A DNA stretch of 64,000 nt from an uncultured Propionibacteriaceae bacterium. Its GTDB lineage: Bacteria > Actinomycetota > Actinomycetes > Propionibacteriales > Propionibacteriaceae. The stretch spans positions 62,001 through 126,000 of the forward strand of contig CAMDZW010000002.1 in the NCBI GenBank assembly GCA_945911015.1, given 5' to 3'. Made by a program: the position numbers and the translations under genes. The notes beneath the pieces were generated by a model that was given only the letters and a program-made list of their open reading frames with translations, made no database searches and was not told the origin of the DNA. Position 1 is the stretch's first letter, and each line of letters starts with the position of its first letter. Positions 48,125-57,127 of this stretch are shown here, one piece after another.

Positions 48125-50188
48125 GTGCCACCCAAGACATCATCTGACTACGAAGCCCGGCACCTTCTGGTCCTGGAAGGTCTCGAGGCGGTCCGTAAGC
48201 GACCCGCGATGTACATCGGTTCGACCGACATCCGCGGGCTCATGCACTGCATCTGGGAGGTCATCGACAACTCGGTCGACGAGGCACTGGCCGGTCACGG
48301 CGAGAGCATCGAGGTCACCCTCCACGCCGACGGCGCAGTGACCGTGGTCGACCATGCCCGCGGAATTCCGGTCGACAAGGAACCACGGACCGGGCTCAGC
48401 GGTGTCGAGGTCGTCTTCACCAAACTGCACGCCGGAGGCAAGTTCGGTGCCGGTTCCTACAATGCTGCCGGCGGACTGCACGGTGTCGGTTCCTCGGTGG
48501 TCAACGCACTGTCGTCCCGCCTCGATGTCCGGGTCACCCGTAGCGGTGCCGTGTGGGGCATGTCCTTCCGCCGCGGCGTCCCCGGCACCTTCTCCGGTGA
48601 CGGGGAGAACGCGCCCTTCACTCCCGGTGGCGAGCTGTCCAAGGTGGGCAAGGCCAAGCGAGGGGCCTCGGGCACCACGGTCACCTTCTGGCCCGATCGC
48701 GAGATCTTCCTCAAGGACGCGCCGCTGGACTGGGACCTGTTGGTCGCTCGGGCCCGCCAGACCGCGTTCCTGGTCCCCGGACTGGCGATCAGCCTGCGTG
48801 ACGAGCGCGGTGAGGAACCGGTCGAGGAACGATTCCGCCATGATGGCGGGATCGCCGAGTTCTGCGACTACCTCGCCAAGGACGAACCGGTCACCGAGAT
48901 CCTGCGTCTGCAGGGCCACCACACCTTCACCGAGACCGTCCCGGTGTTGGACGACCAGGGCAACATGACCCCGACCGATGTCGAACGTGACCTCGAGGTC
49001 GATGTCGCCGTGCGGTGGGGGACCGGCTACGAGACGACCACCCGGAGTTTCGTCAACGTCATCGCCACCCCCAAGGGCGGCACCCATGTCACCGGTTTCG
49101 ACCGAGGCATGACCAAGGCCGTCACCAAATCCCTCGAGGGTACGAAGCTGCTGAAGAAGGACGACGACATCGTCAAGGACGATGTGCTGGAAGGGATGAC
49201 CGCCGTCATCACCGTACGACTGGCCGAACCCCAGTTCGAGGGACAGACCAAGGAGGTCCTGGGCACCCCGGCCGCGTCGCGGATCGTGGCGCGCGTGGTC
49301 GAATCCGAACTCACTTCCTTCCTCACCAGCACCAAGACCGCCGAACGCAGCCAGGCCCGGCAGCTGATGGAGAAGGTCGTCTCGGCCTCTCGGAGTCGGG
49401 TCGCTGCCCGGCAGCACCGTGAGACCCAACGACGCAAGAACGCCCTCGAGTCGTCGACCCTGCCGTCCAAACTCGCCGACTGCCGCAGCGCCGACGGAGA
49501 GCGCTCCGAACTGTTCATCGTGGAGGGTGACTCGGCGCTCGGCACCGCGAAGCTGGCTCGGGACTCCGAGCTGCAGGCGTTGCTGCCGATCCGGGGAAAG
49601 ATCCTCAACGTGCAAAAGGCCTCGGTCGGCGACATGCTCAAGAATGCGGAGTGTGCCTCGATCATCCAGGTCGTCGGCGCCGGCTCGGGACGCACGTTCG
49701 ACCTCGACCAGGCTCGCTACGGCAAGATCGTCTTCATGGCCGATGCGGACTCCGACGGTGCTCACATCCGTTGTCTGCTGGCGACCTTGTTCTTCCGCTA
49801 CATGCGGCCCCTGGTGGAAGCCGGCCGGGTCTACACCGCGGTGCCCCCGCTGCATCGGTTCGAGTTGACCAACCCGAAGAAGGGCATGGGCAAATATCTC
49901 TACACCTACAGCGATGCCGAGTACCAGCGCACCATGGCCGAGCTCCGCAAGAAGGGGGTCAACTTCAAGGAACCCCAGCGATACAAGGGACTGGGGGAGA
50001 TGGATGCCGACCAACTGGCTGAGACGACGATGAATCCGCGGCACCGCACCCTGCGTCGGCTGACCGTGGACGACGCAATCCTGGCCGAGACCACGTTCGA
50101 AATGCTGATGGGCAACGATGTCGGACCCCGCAAGGCGTTCATCATCGACGGTGCCTACGCACTCGATGCCGACCGAATCGACGCGTGA
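48125..50188 (+). CDS. parE: DNA topoisomerase IV / gyrase-type subunit B (ParE)
   Basis: 687 residues from GTG 48125. GHKL ATPase motifs EVIDNSVDEALAGHGE, VDHARGIPV and GGLHGVGSSVVNALS; TOPRIM motifs IVEGDSALGTAKLARD, PIRGKILNVQKAS and ADADSDGAHIRCLL. Paired with the subunit A gene 8 nt downstream it forms a type IIA topoisomerase. The location beside pat, DUF5998 and sepH-type genes rather than dnaA/recF argues for the second actinobacterial enzyme (topoisomerase IV) rather than gyrase; this is inferred from context. Confidence 0.9.
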   Translation: MPPKTSSDYEARHLLVLEGLEAVRKRPAMYIGSTDIRGLMHCIWEVIDNSVDEALAGHGESIEVTLHADGAVTVVDHARGIPVDKEPRTGLSGVEVVFTKLHAGGKFGAGSYNAAGGLHGVGSSVVNALSSRLDVRVTRSGAVWGMSFRRGVPGTFSGDGENAPFTPGGELSKVGKAKRGASGTTVTFWPDREIFLKDAPLDWDLLVARARQTAFLVPGLAISLRDERGEEPVEERFRHDGGIAEFCDYLAKDEPVTEILRLQGHHTFTETVPVLDDQGNMTPTDVERDLEVDVAVRWGTGYETTTRSFVNVIATPKGGTHVTGFDRGMTKAVTKSLEGTKLLKKDDDIVKDDVLEGMTAVITVRLAEPQFEGQTKEVLGTPAASRIVARVVESELTSFLTSTKTAERSQARQLMEKVVSASRSRVAARQHRETQRRKNALESSTLPSKLADCRSADGERSELFIVEGDSALGTAKLARDSELQALLPIRGKILNVQKASVGDMLKNAECASIIQVVGAGSGRTFDLDQARYGKIVFMADADSDGAHIRCLLATLFFRYMRPLVEAGRVYTAVPPLHRFELTNPKKGMGKYLYTYSDAEYQRTMAELRKKGVNFKEPQRYKGLGEMDADQLAETTMNPRHRTLRRLTVDDAILAETTFEMLMGNDVGPRKAFIIDGAYALDADRIDA

Positions 50189-50196
50189 AGGACGAC

Positions 50197-52647
50197 ATGG
50201 CACGCCGCAAGACCACCGCTGTTGATGACGACTTCACCGAGCACATCGTCGACGTCTCGGTCTCGGACGAGATGCGGGACTCCTTCTTGGAGTACGCCTA
50301 CTCGGTCATCTACTCCCGCGCCCTTCCCGACGCCCGTGACGGACTCAAGCCCGTGCAACGCCGCATCCTGTTCACCATGGACGACATGCGGTTGTTGCCC
50401 GACCGCAGCCACGTCAAGTGTGCCCGGGTTGTCGGCGACGTGATGGGCAAGCTCCACCCCCACGGCGACATCGCAATCTACGATGCCCTGGTCCGCACGG
50501 CACAGGCTTGGTCAATGCGGCTGCCGCTGGTTGACGGCCACGGCAACTTCGGCTCACCCGATGCCGGGCCGGCTGCGATGCGCTACACCGAGTGCCGGAT
50601 GGCGCCGGCCGCCCTGGCCATGACCGCCGACCTCGGCTCCGACACCGTTGACTTTCGACCCAACTACGACGGCAAGCAGACCGAACCGGTCGTGCTGCCG
50701 TCAGCCTTCCCCAACCTGCTGGTCAATGGCACCTCCGGTATCGCGGTCGGCATGGCCACCAACATGGCCCCGCACAACCTGGTCGAGGTGGTCCAGGGAC
50801 TGCGACACCTGTTGAAACATCCCGGGGCCGATCTCACCACGATCATGCGGTTCATCCCGGGACCGGACCTGCCCACCGGTGGCAAGATCATCGGACTGGA
50901 CGGCATCGCCGACGCCTATGCGACCGGCCGCGGCGCCTTCAAGATTCGTGCCACCACACGGATCGAGCAGGTCAGCCCCCGCCGCAAGGGCATCGTCGTC
51001 ACCGAGTTCCCGTACCAGGTCGGTGCGGAGAAGATCATCGAGCAGATCAAGAATCTCGTGTCCTCGAAGAAACTTCAGGGGATCGCTGACCTCAAGGACC
51101 TCACCGACCTCAAGAACGGCACCCGGTTGGTCATTGAGATCAAGAACGGCTTCAACCCTGAGGCGATCGCCGAACAACTGTTCCGGTCGACCAAGTTGGA
51201 GGACTCGTTCTGGATCAACGCAGTCGCCCTGGTCGAAGGACAGCCACGCACCCTCGGCCTGCTCGAGTTGATGCAGGTCTACCTGGACCACCGGCTCGAC
51301 GTGGTGCTGCGTCGTACGAAATTCCTTCGTACCAAGGCAGCCGAGCGGTTGCACCTGGTCGAAGGTCTGCTCCTGGCGATCCTCGACATCGACGACGTGA
51401 TCGCCATCATCCGCGGCTCCGACGATGCGGCAGCAGCCCGGGCACGGTTGATGGAGGTCTTCGAACTGACCGAGGTGCAGGCCAACTACATCCTCGACAT
51501 GCCACTGCGCCGACTGACCAAGTACTCCACGATCGAGCTCGAGTCCGAGCGGGACGAGCTCAACCAGCAGATCGCCGCCCTCGACGAGATCATCAACGAC
51601 GACCAGCGGCTGCGGCAGGTGGTCGGCGAAGAACTGTCCGACATCGCGAAGAAGTACGGGACACCACGCCGTACGGTGTTGCTCTCCTCATCCGGGGCAA
51701 AGGCGACCACCGCTGCCGCACCGCTCGAGGTGGCCGACGACCCGTGCTGGGTGCTGCTGTCCAGCACCGGCCTGGTGGCCCGTACCGACACCGGCGACGA
51801 CCTGCCGGCCCATGAGTCGCGGGCCAATCACGATGTCATCGTCTCGGCGATCCGGACCACCGCCCGTGGCGACTTCGGTGTCCTCACCAACACCGGCCGC
51901 CTGATCAAGGTCAATGCCGTCGACCTGCCGACCGTGCCGGTCACCGCACAAGCACCGCACCTGGCCGGCGGGGTGCAACTGGCCGAGCTGGTCATGGTCG
52001 AGGCTGGCGAGTCGGTCCTGGCCCTGACCACCCTCGACCAGGTGGTGGCACTGGGCACCCGTCGGGGCGTGGTGAAGCGGGTCAACCCGGAGGTGCTGTC
52101 CAAGGACGACTGGGAGATCATCCGGCTCGAGGAGGGCGACGAGGTCGTCGGCGCCGTCGGATTGGCCGATGACACCGAGGAACTGGTCTTCATCACCACC
52201 GACGCCCAGCTGCTGCACTTCCCGGCCTCGGTGGTCCGACCGCAGGGCAGGTCCGGAGGCGGTGTCGCCGGAGTCAAGCTCGGTGCCGGGTCGACGGTGG
52301 CCTTCTTCGGTGCCGCACCGGCCGAGGGCTCGGTGGTGCTCACCGTCGCCGGCGCGTCCGACGCCCTGCCGGGGACCGAGGCAGGGACGTGGAAACTGAC
52401 CGACTTTGCCGAATATCCGGGCAAGGGGCGGGCCACCGCCGGCGTGCGGTGTCATCGCTTTCTGCGCGGTGAGGACCAGCTGCTGCGGGCCTGGGTCGGC
52501 CGTGGCCCGGCGATCGCTGCTGCCGGCAGTGGTAGCCCGATCGAGCTCGGTCCGGCCGACGGCAGACGTGACGGATCTGGCCGGCCCGGATCACAGCCGA
52601 TCGACGGGATCGCCTCCGGTGCTGCCCGGCCGATCGCGCGGGACTAG
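50197..52647 (+). CDS. parC: DNA topoisomerase IV / gyrase-type subunit A (ParC)
   Basis: 816 residues from ATG 50197, AAGGA 4 nt upstream. The breakage-rejoining domain has SVIYSRALPDARDGLKPVQRRILF, the quinolone-resistance region with KLHPHGDIAIYDALVR, and the catalytic Y130 in AMRYTECRM. GTSGIAVGMATNMAPHN and ITEFPYQV-type VTEFPYQVG follow, then a C-terminal beta-pinwheel with GVVKRVNPE and RPQGRSGGGVAGVKL. It ends in TAG, whose bases begin TAGACT, a likely -10 for the next transcript. Confidence 0.91.
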   Translation: MARRKTTAVDDDFTEHIVDVSVSDEMRDSFLEYAYSVIYSRALPDARDGLKPVQRRILFTMDDMRLLPDRSHVKCARVVGDVMGKLHPHGDIAIYDALVRTAQAWSMRLPLVDGHGNFGSPDAGPAAMRYTECRMAPAALAMTADLGSDTVDFRPNYDGKQTEPVVLPSAFPNLLVNGTSGIAVGMATNMAPHNLVEVVQGLRHLLKHPGADLTTIMRFIPGPDLPTGGKIIGLDGIADAYATGRGAFKIRATTRIEQVSPRRKGIVVTEFPYQVGAEKIIEQIKNLVSSKKLQGIADLKDLTDLKNGTRLVIEIKNGFNPEAIAEQLFRSTKLEDSFWINAVALVEGQPRTLGLLELMQVYLDHRLDVVLRRTKFLRTKAAERLHLVEGLLLAILDIDDVIAIIRGSDDAAAARARLMEVFELTEVQANYILDMPLRRLTKYSTIELESERDELNQQIAALDEIINDDQRLRQVVGEELSDIAKKYGTPRRTVLLSSSGAKATTAAAPLEVADDPCWVLLSSTGLVARTDTGDDLPAHESRANHDVIVSAIRTTARGDFGVLTNTGRLIKVNAVDLPTVPVTAQAPHLAGGVQLAELVMVEAGESVLALTTLDQVVALGTRRGVVKRVNPEVLSKDDWEIIRLEEGDEVVGAVGLADDTEELVFITTDAQLLHFPASVVRPQGRSGGGVAGVKLGAGSTVAFFGAAPAEGSVVLTVAGASDALPGTEAGTWKLTDFAEYPGKGRATAGVRCHRFLRGEDQLLRAWVGRGPAIAAAGSGSPIELGPADGRRDGSGRPGSQPIDGIASGAARPIARD

Positions 52648-52650
52648 ACT
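52645..52650 (+). promoter_or_regulatory. -10 box overlapping the TAG stop of parC
   Basis: TAGACT starts with the parC stop codon and ends 6 nt before an ATG at 52657, the spacing of a leaderless start. Confidence 0.5.
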
Positions 52651-52656
52651 TCGACC

Positions 52657-52722
52657 ATGCCAGAAACCCCCCGCGATCCTTCTGCCGACCCGGTTGTCGC
52701 GCCAGCGGCAGACGGCATCTGA
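52657..52722 (+). CDS. Possible leaderless 21-aa upstream ORF before pat
   Basis: ATG 52657 begins a 21-codon ORF (MPETPRDPSADPVVAPAADG plus I) ending in TGA at 52722, 21 nt before the pat GTG. It is preceded at 6 nt by TAGACT and has no ribosome site, so it would be translated from the very 5' end. The peptide is acidic and Pro/Ala-rich and resembles nothing known. It could help couple translation to pat or be a fortuitous frame. Confidence 0.35.
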   Translation: MPETPRDPSADPVVAPAADGI

Positions 52723-52743
52723 GGCACTGGGAAGGGTTCAGCA

Positions 52744-55389
52744 GTGGATTCCACCGAACCGATCGAGCTGCCGGACGGCTACCCGGTCGAGTGGGAGGCC
52801 GATGTCCTCCTGACCGACGGCCAGACAGCACATCTGCGTCCGGTCCGCCCCGATGACGCCGAGGACCTGATCGCCTTCTACGACCGGGTGTCAGCTGAGT
52901 CCAAGTACCTGCGGTTCTTCGCTCCGTACCCGCGGTTGTCGGCCTCGGATGTGCGCCGCTTCACCCAGGTGGACTATGTCGACCGAGTGGCGCTGATCAT
53001 CCGGCTCGCCGACGAAATGATCGGCATTGGCCGCTATGACCGCATCACCCATGACCAGGCCGAGGTTGCCTTCCTGGTCGAGGATGCCCACCAGGGTCGC
53101 GGGATTGCCCAGCTGTTGCTGGAACACCTGGCCGAAGCCGCCCGCGAGCGCGGCATCACCCGCTTCCTGGCCGAGGTGCTGCCGCAGAACCAACGGATGG
53201 TCAAGGTCTTCGCTGACGCCGGCTACCACGTCCGGACCGACCTCGATGACGGTGTGGTCGCCATCGACTTCCCGATTCTGCCGACGACCACGCTGGTCGG
53301 GGTGATGGAGCGCCGCGAACACCGGGCCGAGCGGGCCTCGATGCGACGTCTGCTCACCCCGAGCTCGGTGGCCGTGCTGGGGCCGGCCTCCCGCGCCCAG
53401 ACCCTGGTCCGATCCCTGCTCAGCAGCGGCTTCCGGGGCCGGGTCGTCGCAGTCCCGACCGACGGCCGCGAAGTCGCCGGTGTGGCGAATGCGCCGACGA
53501 TCACCGAGGCGGGGGAGATCGATCTGGTGCTCGCCGCCCGCCCGACCACCGACCTCGCCGAGGTGGTCATCGACTCCGCCCACAGCAAGGCCCATGGACT
53601 GGTTGCCCTGACCGGCGCCCCGGTCGGTCCCAATGACGGCCGTCGACTGGTGTCGCTGGCCCGAGCCTATGGGCTGCGGGCGGTCGGACCCGATGCGCTC
53701 GGGGTGATCAACACCGATCCCGAGATCGCGCTCAACGCCTCGGCCGCACCCATGCCGCGCACGGGCGGGGCCGGCGTGCTGTGCCAGTCCGCCGCAGTCG
53801 GGGTCGGCCTGCTCAACACGGCTCTGGCCAGCGGTCTGGGCATCTCCACCTTCGTCTCGACCGGCGACTACGCCGATGTCACCGCCAATGACGTGATGCA
53901 GTTCTGGGAGGACGATGCCGCGACCCGGGTGTGCATCCTGTCCATCGACAGCATCGGCAACCCGCGCAAGTTCTCCCGGATCATTCGTCGACTCGCCTCC
54001 CGCAAGCCAGTGATCGTCTTCGCCCCTGGCAAGGCCACCCGTGCCTCGCATGCCGGGGATCGGGGAGGGCTGCACAAGCTGCCGGCCGATGCGATCGACG
54101 CCATGTTCCGCCAGGCCGGGGTGATCGTCGTGGACCGTCGCGACGCCATGTTCGACCTGGCTCTGATGTTGTCGCGGCAGCCGCTGCCCAAGGGACGACG
54201 TCTGGGCCTGGTCACCAACTCCGGACCGCTGCACCGCCAGACTGTGCAGACCGCCGACCAGCTGGGCCTGGAGGTCGTCCCGGTCGTCCTCGACCCCTTG
54301 GCCCAGGCCGACCGGATTGTCGCTGCGGTCGTCGACCAGCTCGACAACGACGCCTGCGATGCGGTGCTGTGTGCTGCGGTCGACAGCTTCGGCGCAACCA
54401 ATGCCGAGGTCCGTGACCGGCTGCGCGAACTCGACAACCGGGGCAAGCCGCTGATCGCGTCCTTCCTCGACTTCGCCGGCACCGATGCGGTCACCGAGGG
54501 TCCCGACGAGGTTGGGGCCCTGCCGGTCTACCACTCGGTCAACGATGCCGTACAGGCCTTCTCCGAGGTCACCCGCTATGCCGCCTGGCGCGAACGGGAC
54601 ACCGGTGCGGTGCCGCTGTGGGAGCACGACGAACACAGCGCACGCCGGGTCGTCAACAAGGTCCTCGCCGCGAATCCGCAGGGACAAGAACTCAGCCCGG
54701 CCGAGACCCGCGACGTGCTGCGCGGCTTCGGCATCAGAGTCGTTCCCTCCCACCGGGTCGACACCCTCGAACAGGCCCGCGCCAAGGCGGACGAGCTCGG
54801 CTGGGACGTGGTGCTCAAGGCAACCGCACCGGGTGTACGGGGACGACAAGACTTGGCCGGGGTGTACCGCAACCTCGACGACGCCGACGAGCTCGCCGAA
54901 GCCTGGCATGACCTGTCCGAGCTGTTGGGCACCTTGGGCCTGCCCCACGGCGACGACCTGTCTGCGGCGGCGCCGGTCATCCAGTCGATGGTGCCGGTCG
55001 GTGTGTCGATCGCGATCGAGTCACGCGAGGACTCCGCCTTCGGCCCGGTGGTGAAGGTCGGACTCGAGGGCCTGGTCAGTGACCTGCTGGCCGATGTCGT
55101 CTTCGGTGTGCCGCCCCTGACCACCACCGACGCCCAGCAGATGGTGCGTGACCTCAAGGCAGCCCCGGTCCTGTTCGGGTCGTACGGGGGATCTCCGGCG
55201 ATCGATGTCGGCGCCCTGGAGGACCTGATCCACCGCGTCACCCAGATGGCAGACGAGCTGCCCCAGCTGGCCTTGCTGCGGCTGGCCCCCTGCATCGCAT
55301 CCCCCAGTGGGATCAATGTGGTCGGCGCACGGATCGTCGTTGCCCCCACTGCCGAACAGCGCGACTCCCTCGCTCGCTCGTTGAGCTGA
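52744..55389 (+). CDS. pat: Pat-type protein acetyltransferase: GNAT fused to ADP-forming acyl-CoA synthetase domains
   Basis: 881 residues from GTG 52744, with GGGAAGG 8 nt upstream. Residues 25-180 are a GNAT domain (HLRPVRPDDAEDLIAFYDRVS, FLVEDAHQGRGIAQLLLEHLAEAARERGI). A CoA-binding domain starts near 200 (SSVAVLGPASR), succinyl-CoA-synthetase-like domains follow to about 650, then a C-terminal ATP-grasp (LKATAPGVRGRQDLAGVYRNL). Fusions of this kind acetylate acyl-CoA synthetases and other proteins and sense acetyl-CoA. The GNAT is N-terminal here, unlike enterobacterial Pat. The phospho-His motif reads ASHAGD rather than SSHTGxLAG, so synthetase activity may be lost. Confidence 0.88.
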   Translation: MDSTEPIELPDGYPVEWEADVLLTDGQTAHLRPVRPDDAEDLIAFYDRVSAESKYLRFFAPYPRLSASDVRRFTQVDYVDRVALIIRLADEMIGIGRYDRITHDQAEVAFLVEDAHQGRGIAQLLLEHLAEAARERGITRFLAEVLPQNQRMVKVFADAGYHVRTDLDDGVVAIDFPILPTTTLVGVMERREHRAERASMRRLLTPSSVAVLGPASRAQTLVRSLLSSGFRGRVVAVPTDGREVAGVANAPTITEAGEIDLVLAARPTTDLAEVVIDSAHSKAHGLVALTGAPVGPNDGRRLVSLARAYGLRAVGPDALGVINTDPEIALNASAAPMPRTGGAGVLCQSAAVGVGLLNTALASGLGISTFVSTGDYADVTANDVMQFWEDDAATRVCILSIDSIGNPRKFSRIIRRLASRKPVIVFAPGKATRASHAGDRGGLHKLPADAIDAMFRQAGVIVVDRRDAMFDLALMLSRQPLPKGRRLGLVTNSGPLHRQTVQTADQLGLEVVPVVLDPLAQADRIVAAVVDQLDNDACDAVLCAAVDSFGATNAEVRDRLRELDNRGKPLIASFLDFAGTDAVTEGPDEVGALPVYHSVNDAVQAFSEVTRYAAWRERDTGAVPLWEHDEHSARRVVNKVLAANPQGQELSPAETRDVLRGFGIRVVPSHRVDTLEQARAKADELGWDVVLKATAPGVRGRQDLAGVYRNLDDADELAEAWHDLSELLGTLGLPHGDDLSAAAPVIQSMVPVGVSIAIESREDSAFGPVVKVGLEGLVSDLLADVVFGVPPLTTTDAQQMVRDLKAAPVLFGSYGGSPAIDVGALEDLIHRVTQMADELPQLALLRLAPCIASPSGINVVGARIVVAPTAEQRDSLARSLS

Positions 55390-55431
55390 GCCGGGTCACG
55401 CGCGGCAACGGCTCATGACAGGATGTCTGCC

Positions 55432-55992
55432 ATGAGTACGAGCACCCTCGACGCGCTGCGGACCGAGATCGAGACCTGCGGCTATTTTCCTGAGCTGGTG
55501 CAGGATTCGGTGATGCTCAGCGTCGGGGACGAGGAGATCGTCGATTTCGTCGTCCACCACGAGCCGACCTTCAGCCACGACGAGGTCCATCGTCACCTGA
55601 CCATCCTGGTGCTCACCCCGACCAGGCTCCTGGTCGGCCACACCGATGACCACCCTGCCGAGGGGCCGGGCGGACAGGCGGCGACCTCGACCGAATCGGT
55701 GCCGCTGCGTTCGGTGGACACCGTGACCGTGACCCGGGTGCTGGCCGATCCGGCCCACTACCAACGCACCGGCGTCGTCGAGGCCTGGCTCACGGTGAAC
55801 TGGGGTTCGCTGCGCCGGGTCGACCTCGAACCTGCGACCTGTGGTGATCCCAGCTGTGAGGCTGACCACGGCTTCTCCGGGACCCTGGTAGCCGACGACC
55901 TGGTGGTGCGGATGAGCACCGCCGCCGACGACAAGGAACATGTCGATCGCCTCATCTCCTTCGGCACCCGGCTGCAGCGTGCCAGCAGCTGA
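55432..55992 (+). CDS. DUF5998 family protein
   Basis: 186 residues from ATG 55432, with AGGA 8 nt upstream. The start LDALRTEIETCGYFPELVQDSVMLSVGDE and the middle HRHLTILVLTPTRLLVGHTDDH are typical of this actinobacterial family. CGDPSCEADHGFSGT holds a Cys pair. Function unknown. Its end overlaps the next gene by 14 nt, a pairing conserved in other actinobacteria as far as I know. Confidence 0.85.
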   Translation: MSTSTLDALRTEIETCGYFPELVQDSVMLSVGDEEIVDFVVHHEPTFSHDEVHRHLTILVLTPTRLLVGHTDDHPAEGPGGQAATSTESVPLRSVDTVTVTRVLADPAHYQRTGVVEAWLTVNWGSLRRVDLEPATCGDPSCEADHGFSGTLVADDLVVRMSTAADDKEHVDRLISFGTRLQRASS

Positions 55993-57127
55993 ACTGATCC
56001 GGCCTGCATACGGCGGTGGCTGTCTGTCGGAACTGCTCGGGTCCGTCGCTGCGGCCCAGGGCCTGACCGGCGACAACGACGACGGCCTGGTCCGGTACGA
56101 GAACCGTCTCGGACTGCCCGAAGCGGACCGGTACGTGGTGTGGCTGGTGGACGGGCTGGGCTGGCACAACCTCCGGACCGAGGCAGCCGGCGCCCCATGG
56201 CTCGCCGGGTTGCCCGATGCCCGTACGGTGACCGCGCCAGTGCCCAGCACGACCACCACCAGCCTCACCTCCTTCGGTACCGGCACACCGCCGGGTGTCC
56301 ACGGCATGGTGGGGTACTCCTTCCGGCTGCCGGGGGCGAAGGGAGCCGTACTCAACCCGCTCACCTGGAACCTGCCGCACAATCCACGGATGGTGCAGCC
56401 GACCCCGACCGTGCTGGAGCGGATCCAGGACGAGGTGGGGGTCACCACGGTTTCTCTGGCCCGATTCGTCGACTCCGGACTGACCCAGGCTGCGCTGCGC
56501 GGAGGCCGCTTCCATGGCCTGGTCGACGAGGCAGACGAGGATGCCCGGCTCGAGGCCATGGTGACCGCAGCAACCTCCTCGACCCGGACCCTGGTCTACG
56601 CCTATGAACGACGCCTCGACATGATCGGGCACAGCCGTGGCTGGCAGAGCCGGGACTGGCGTGAGCAGTTGGCCACCCTCGACCGCTCCGTCCGAGCGGT
56701 CCGTCAGGCACTGCCCGACGAGGTCACCCTGATCGTGACCGGGGACCACGGCATGGTCGACGTACCGAGCGATCGTCGTACGGTCATCGAAGCAGTGCCC
56801 GACCTGGCTGCCGGGATTGACTGCGTGGCAGGAGAACCAAGGTTTCGCCAGCTGTGGTCCGACCGGGAGGATCCGGTGTGGATCGCCCGCCGGTGGGCCG
56901 ACGTGCTCGGCGACAGCGCCTGGGTCAGGACCCGGGACGAGGCGATCGACGACGGCTGGTTCGGGCCGGTCGCTGATCAGGTCCGGGCCAGGATCGGTGA
57001 TGTGCTGGTCGCCATCAGGGACGATTCAGCGCTGATGACCCGCACCGCACCCCATGAACAGGGCATGGTCGGCATGCACGGGTCGCTGACCGAAGCCGAG
57101 ATGGTCGTCCCCCTCCTGGTGACCTGA
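55979..57127 (+). CDS. Alkaline phosphatase superfamily nucleotide pyrophosphatase/phosphodiesterase
   Basis: 382 residues; GTG 55979 lies in the end of the DUF5998 gene. The metal site aspartate is in VVWLVDGLGW, the nucleophile threonine in VPSTTTTSLTSFGTGTPPGVHG, and later ligands in YAYERRLDMIGHSRGW and VTGDHGMVDV. The superfamily hydrolyses phosphodiesters or nucleotide pyrophosphates; no signal peptide is present. The substrate is unknown. Confidence 0.87.
   Translation: MPAAELIRPAYGGGCLSELLGSVAAAQGLTGDNDDGLVRYENRLGLPEADRYVVWLVDGLGWHNLRTEAAGAPWLAGLPDARTVTAPVPSTTTTSLTSFGTGTPPGVHGMVGYSFRLPGAKGAVLNPLTWNLPHNPRMVQPTPTVLERIQDEVGVTTVSLARFVDSGLTQAALRGGRFHGLVDEADEDARLEAMVTAATSSTRTLVYAYERRLDMIGHSRGWQSRDWREQLATLDRSVRAVRQALPDEVTLIVTGDHGMVDVPSDRRTVIEAVPDLAAGIDCVAGEPRFRQLWSDREDPVWIARRWADVLGDSAWVRTRDEAIDDGWFGPVADQVRARIGDVLVAIRDDSALMTRTAPHEQGMVGMHGSLTEAEMVVPLLVT

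Noticed and set aside
48140..50203. A 687-codon minus-strand frame opposite parE
   Set aside because: It mirrors parE almost exactly; such long antisense frames arise from GC-rich third positions. No motif supports it.
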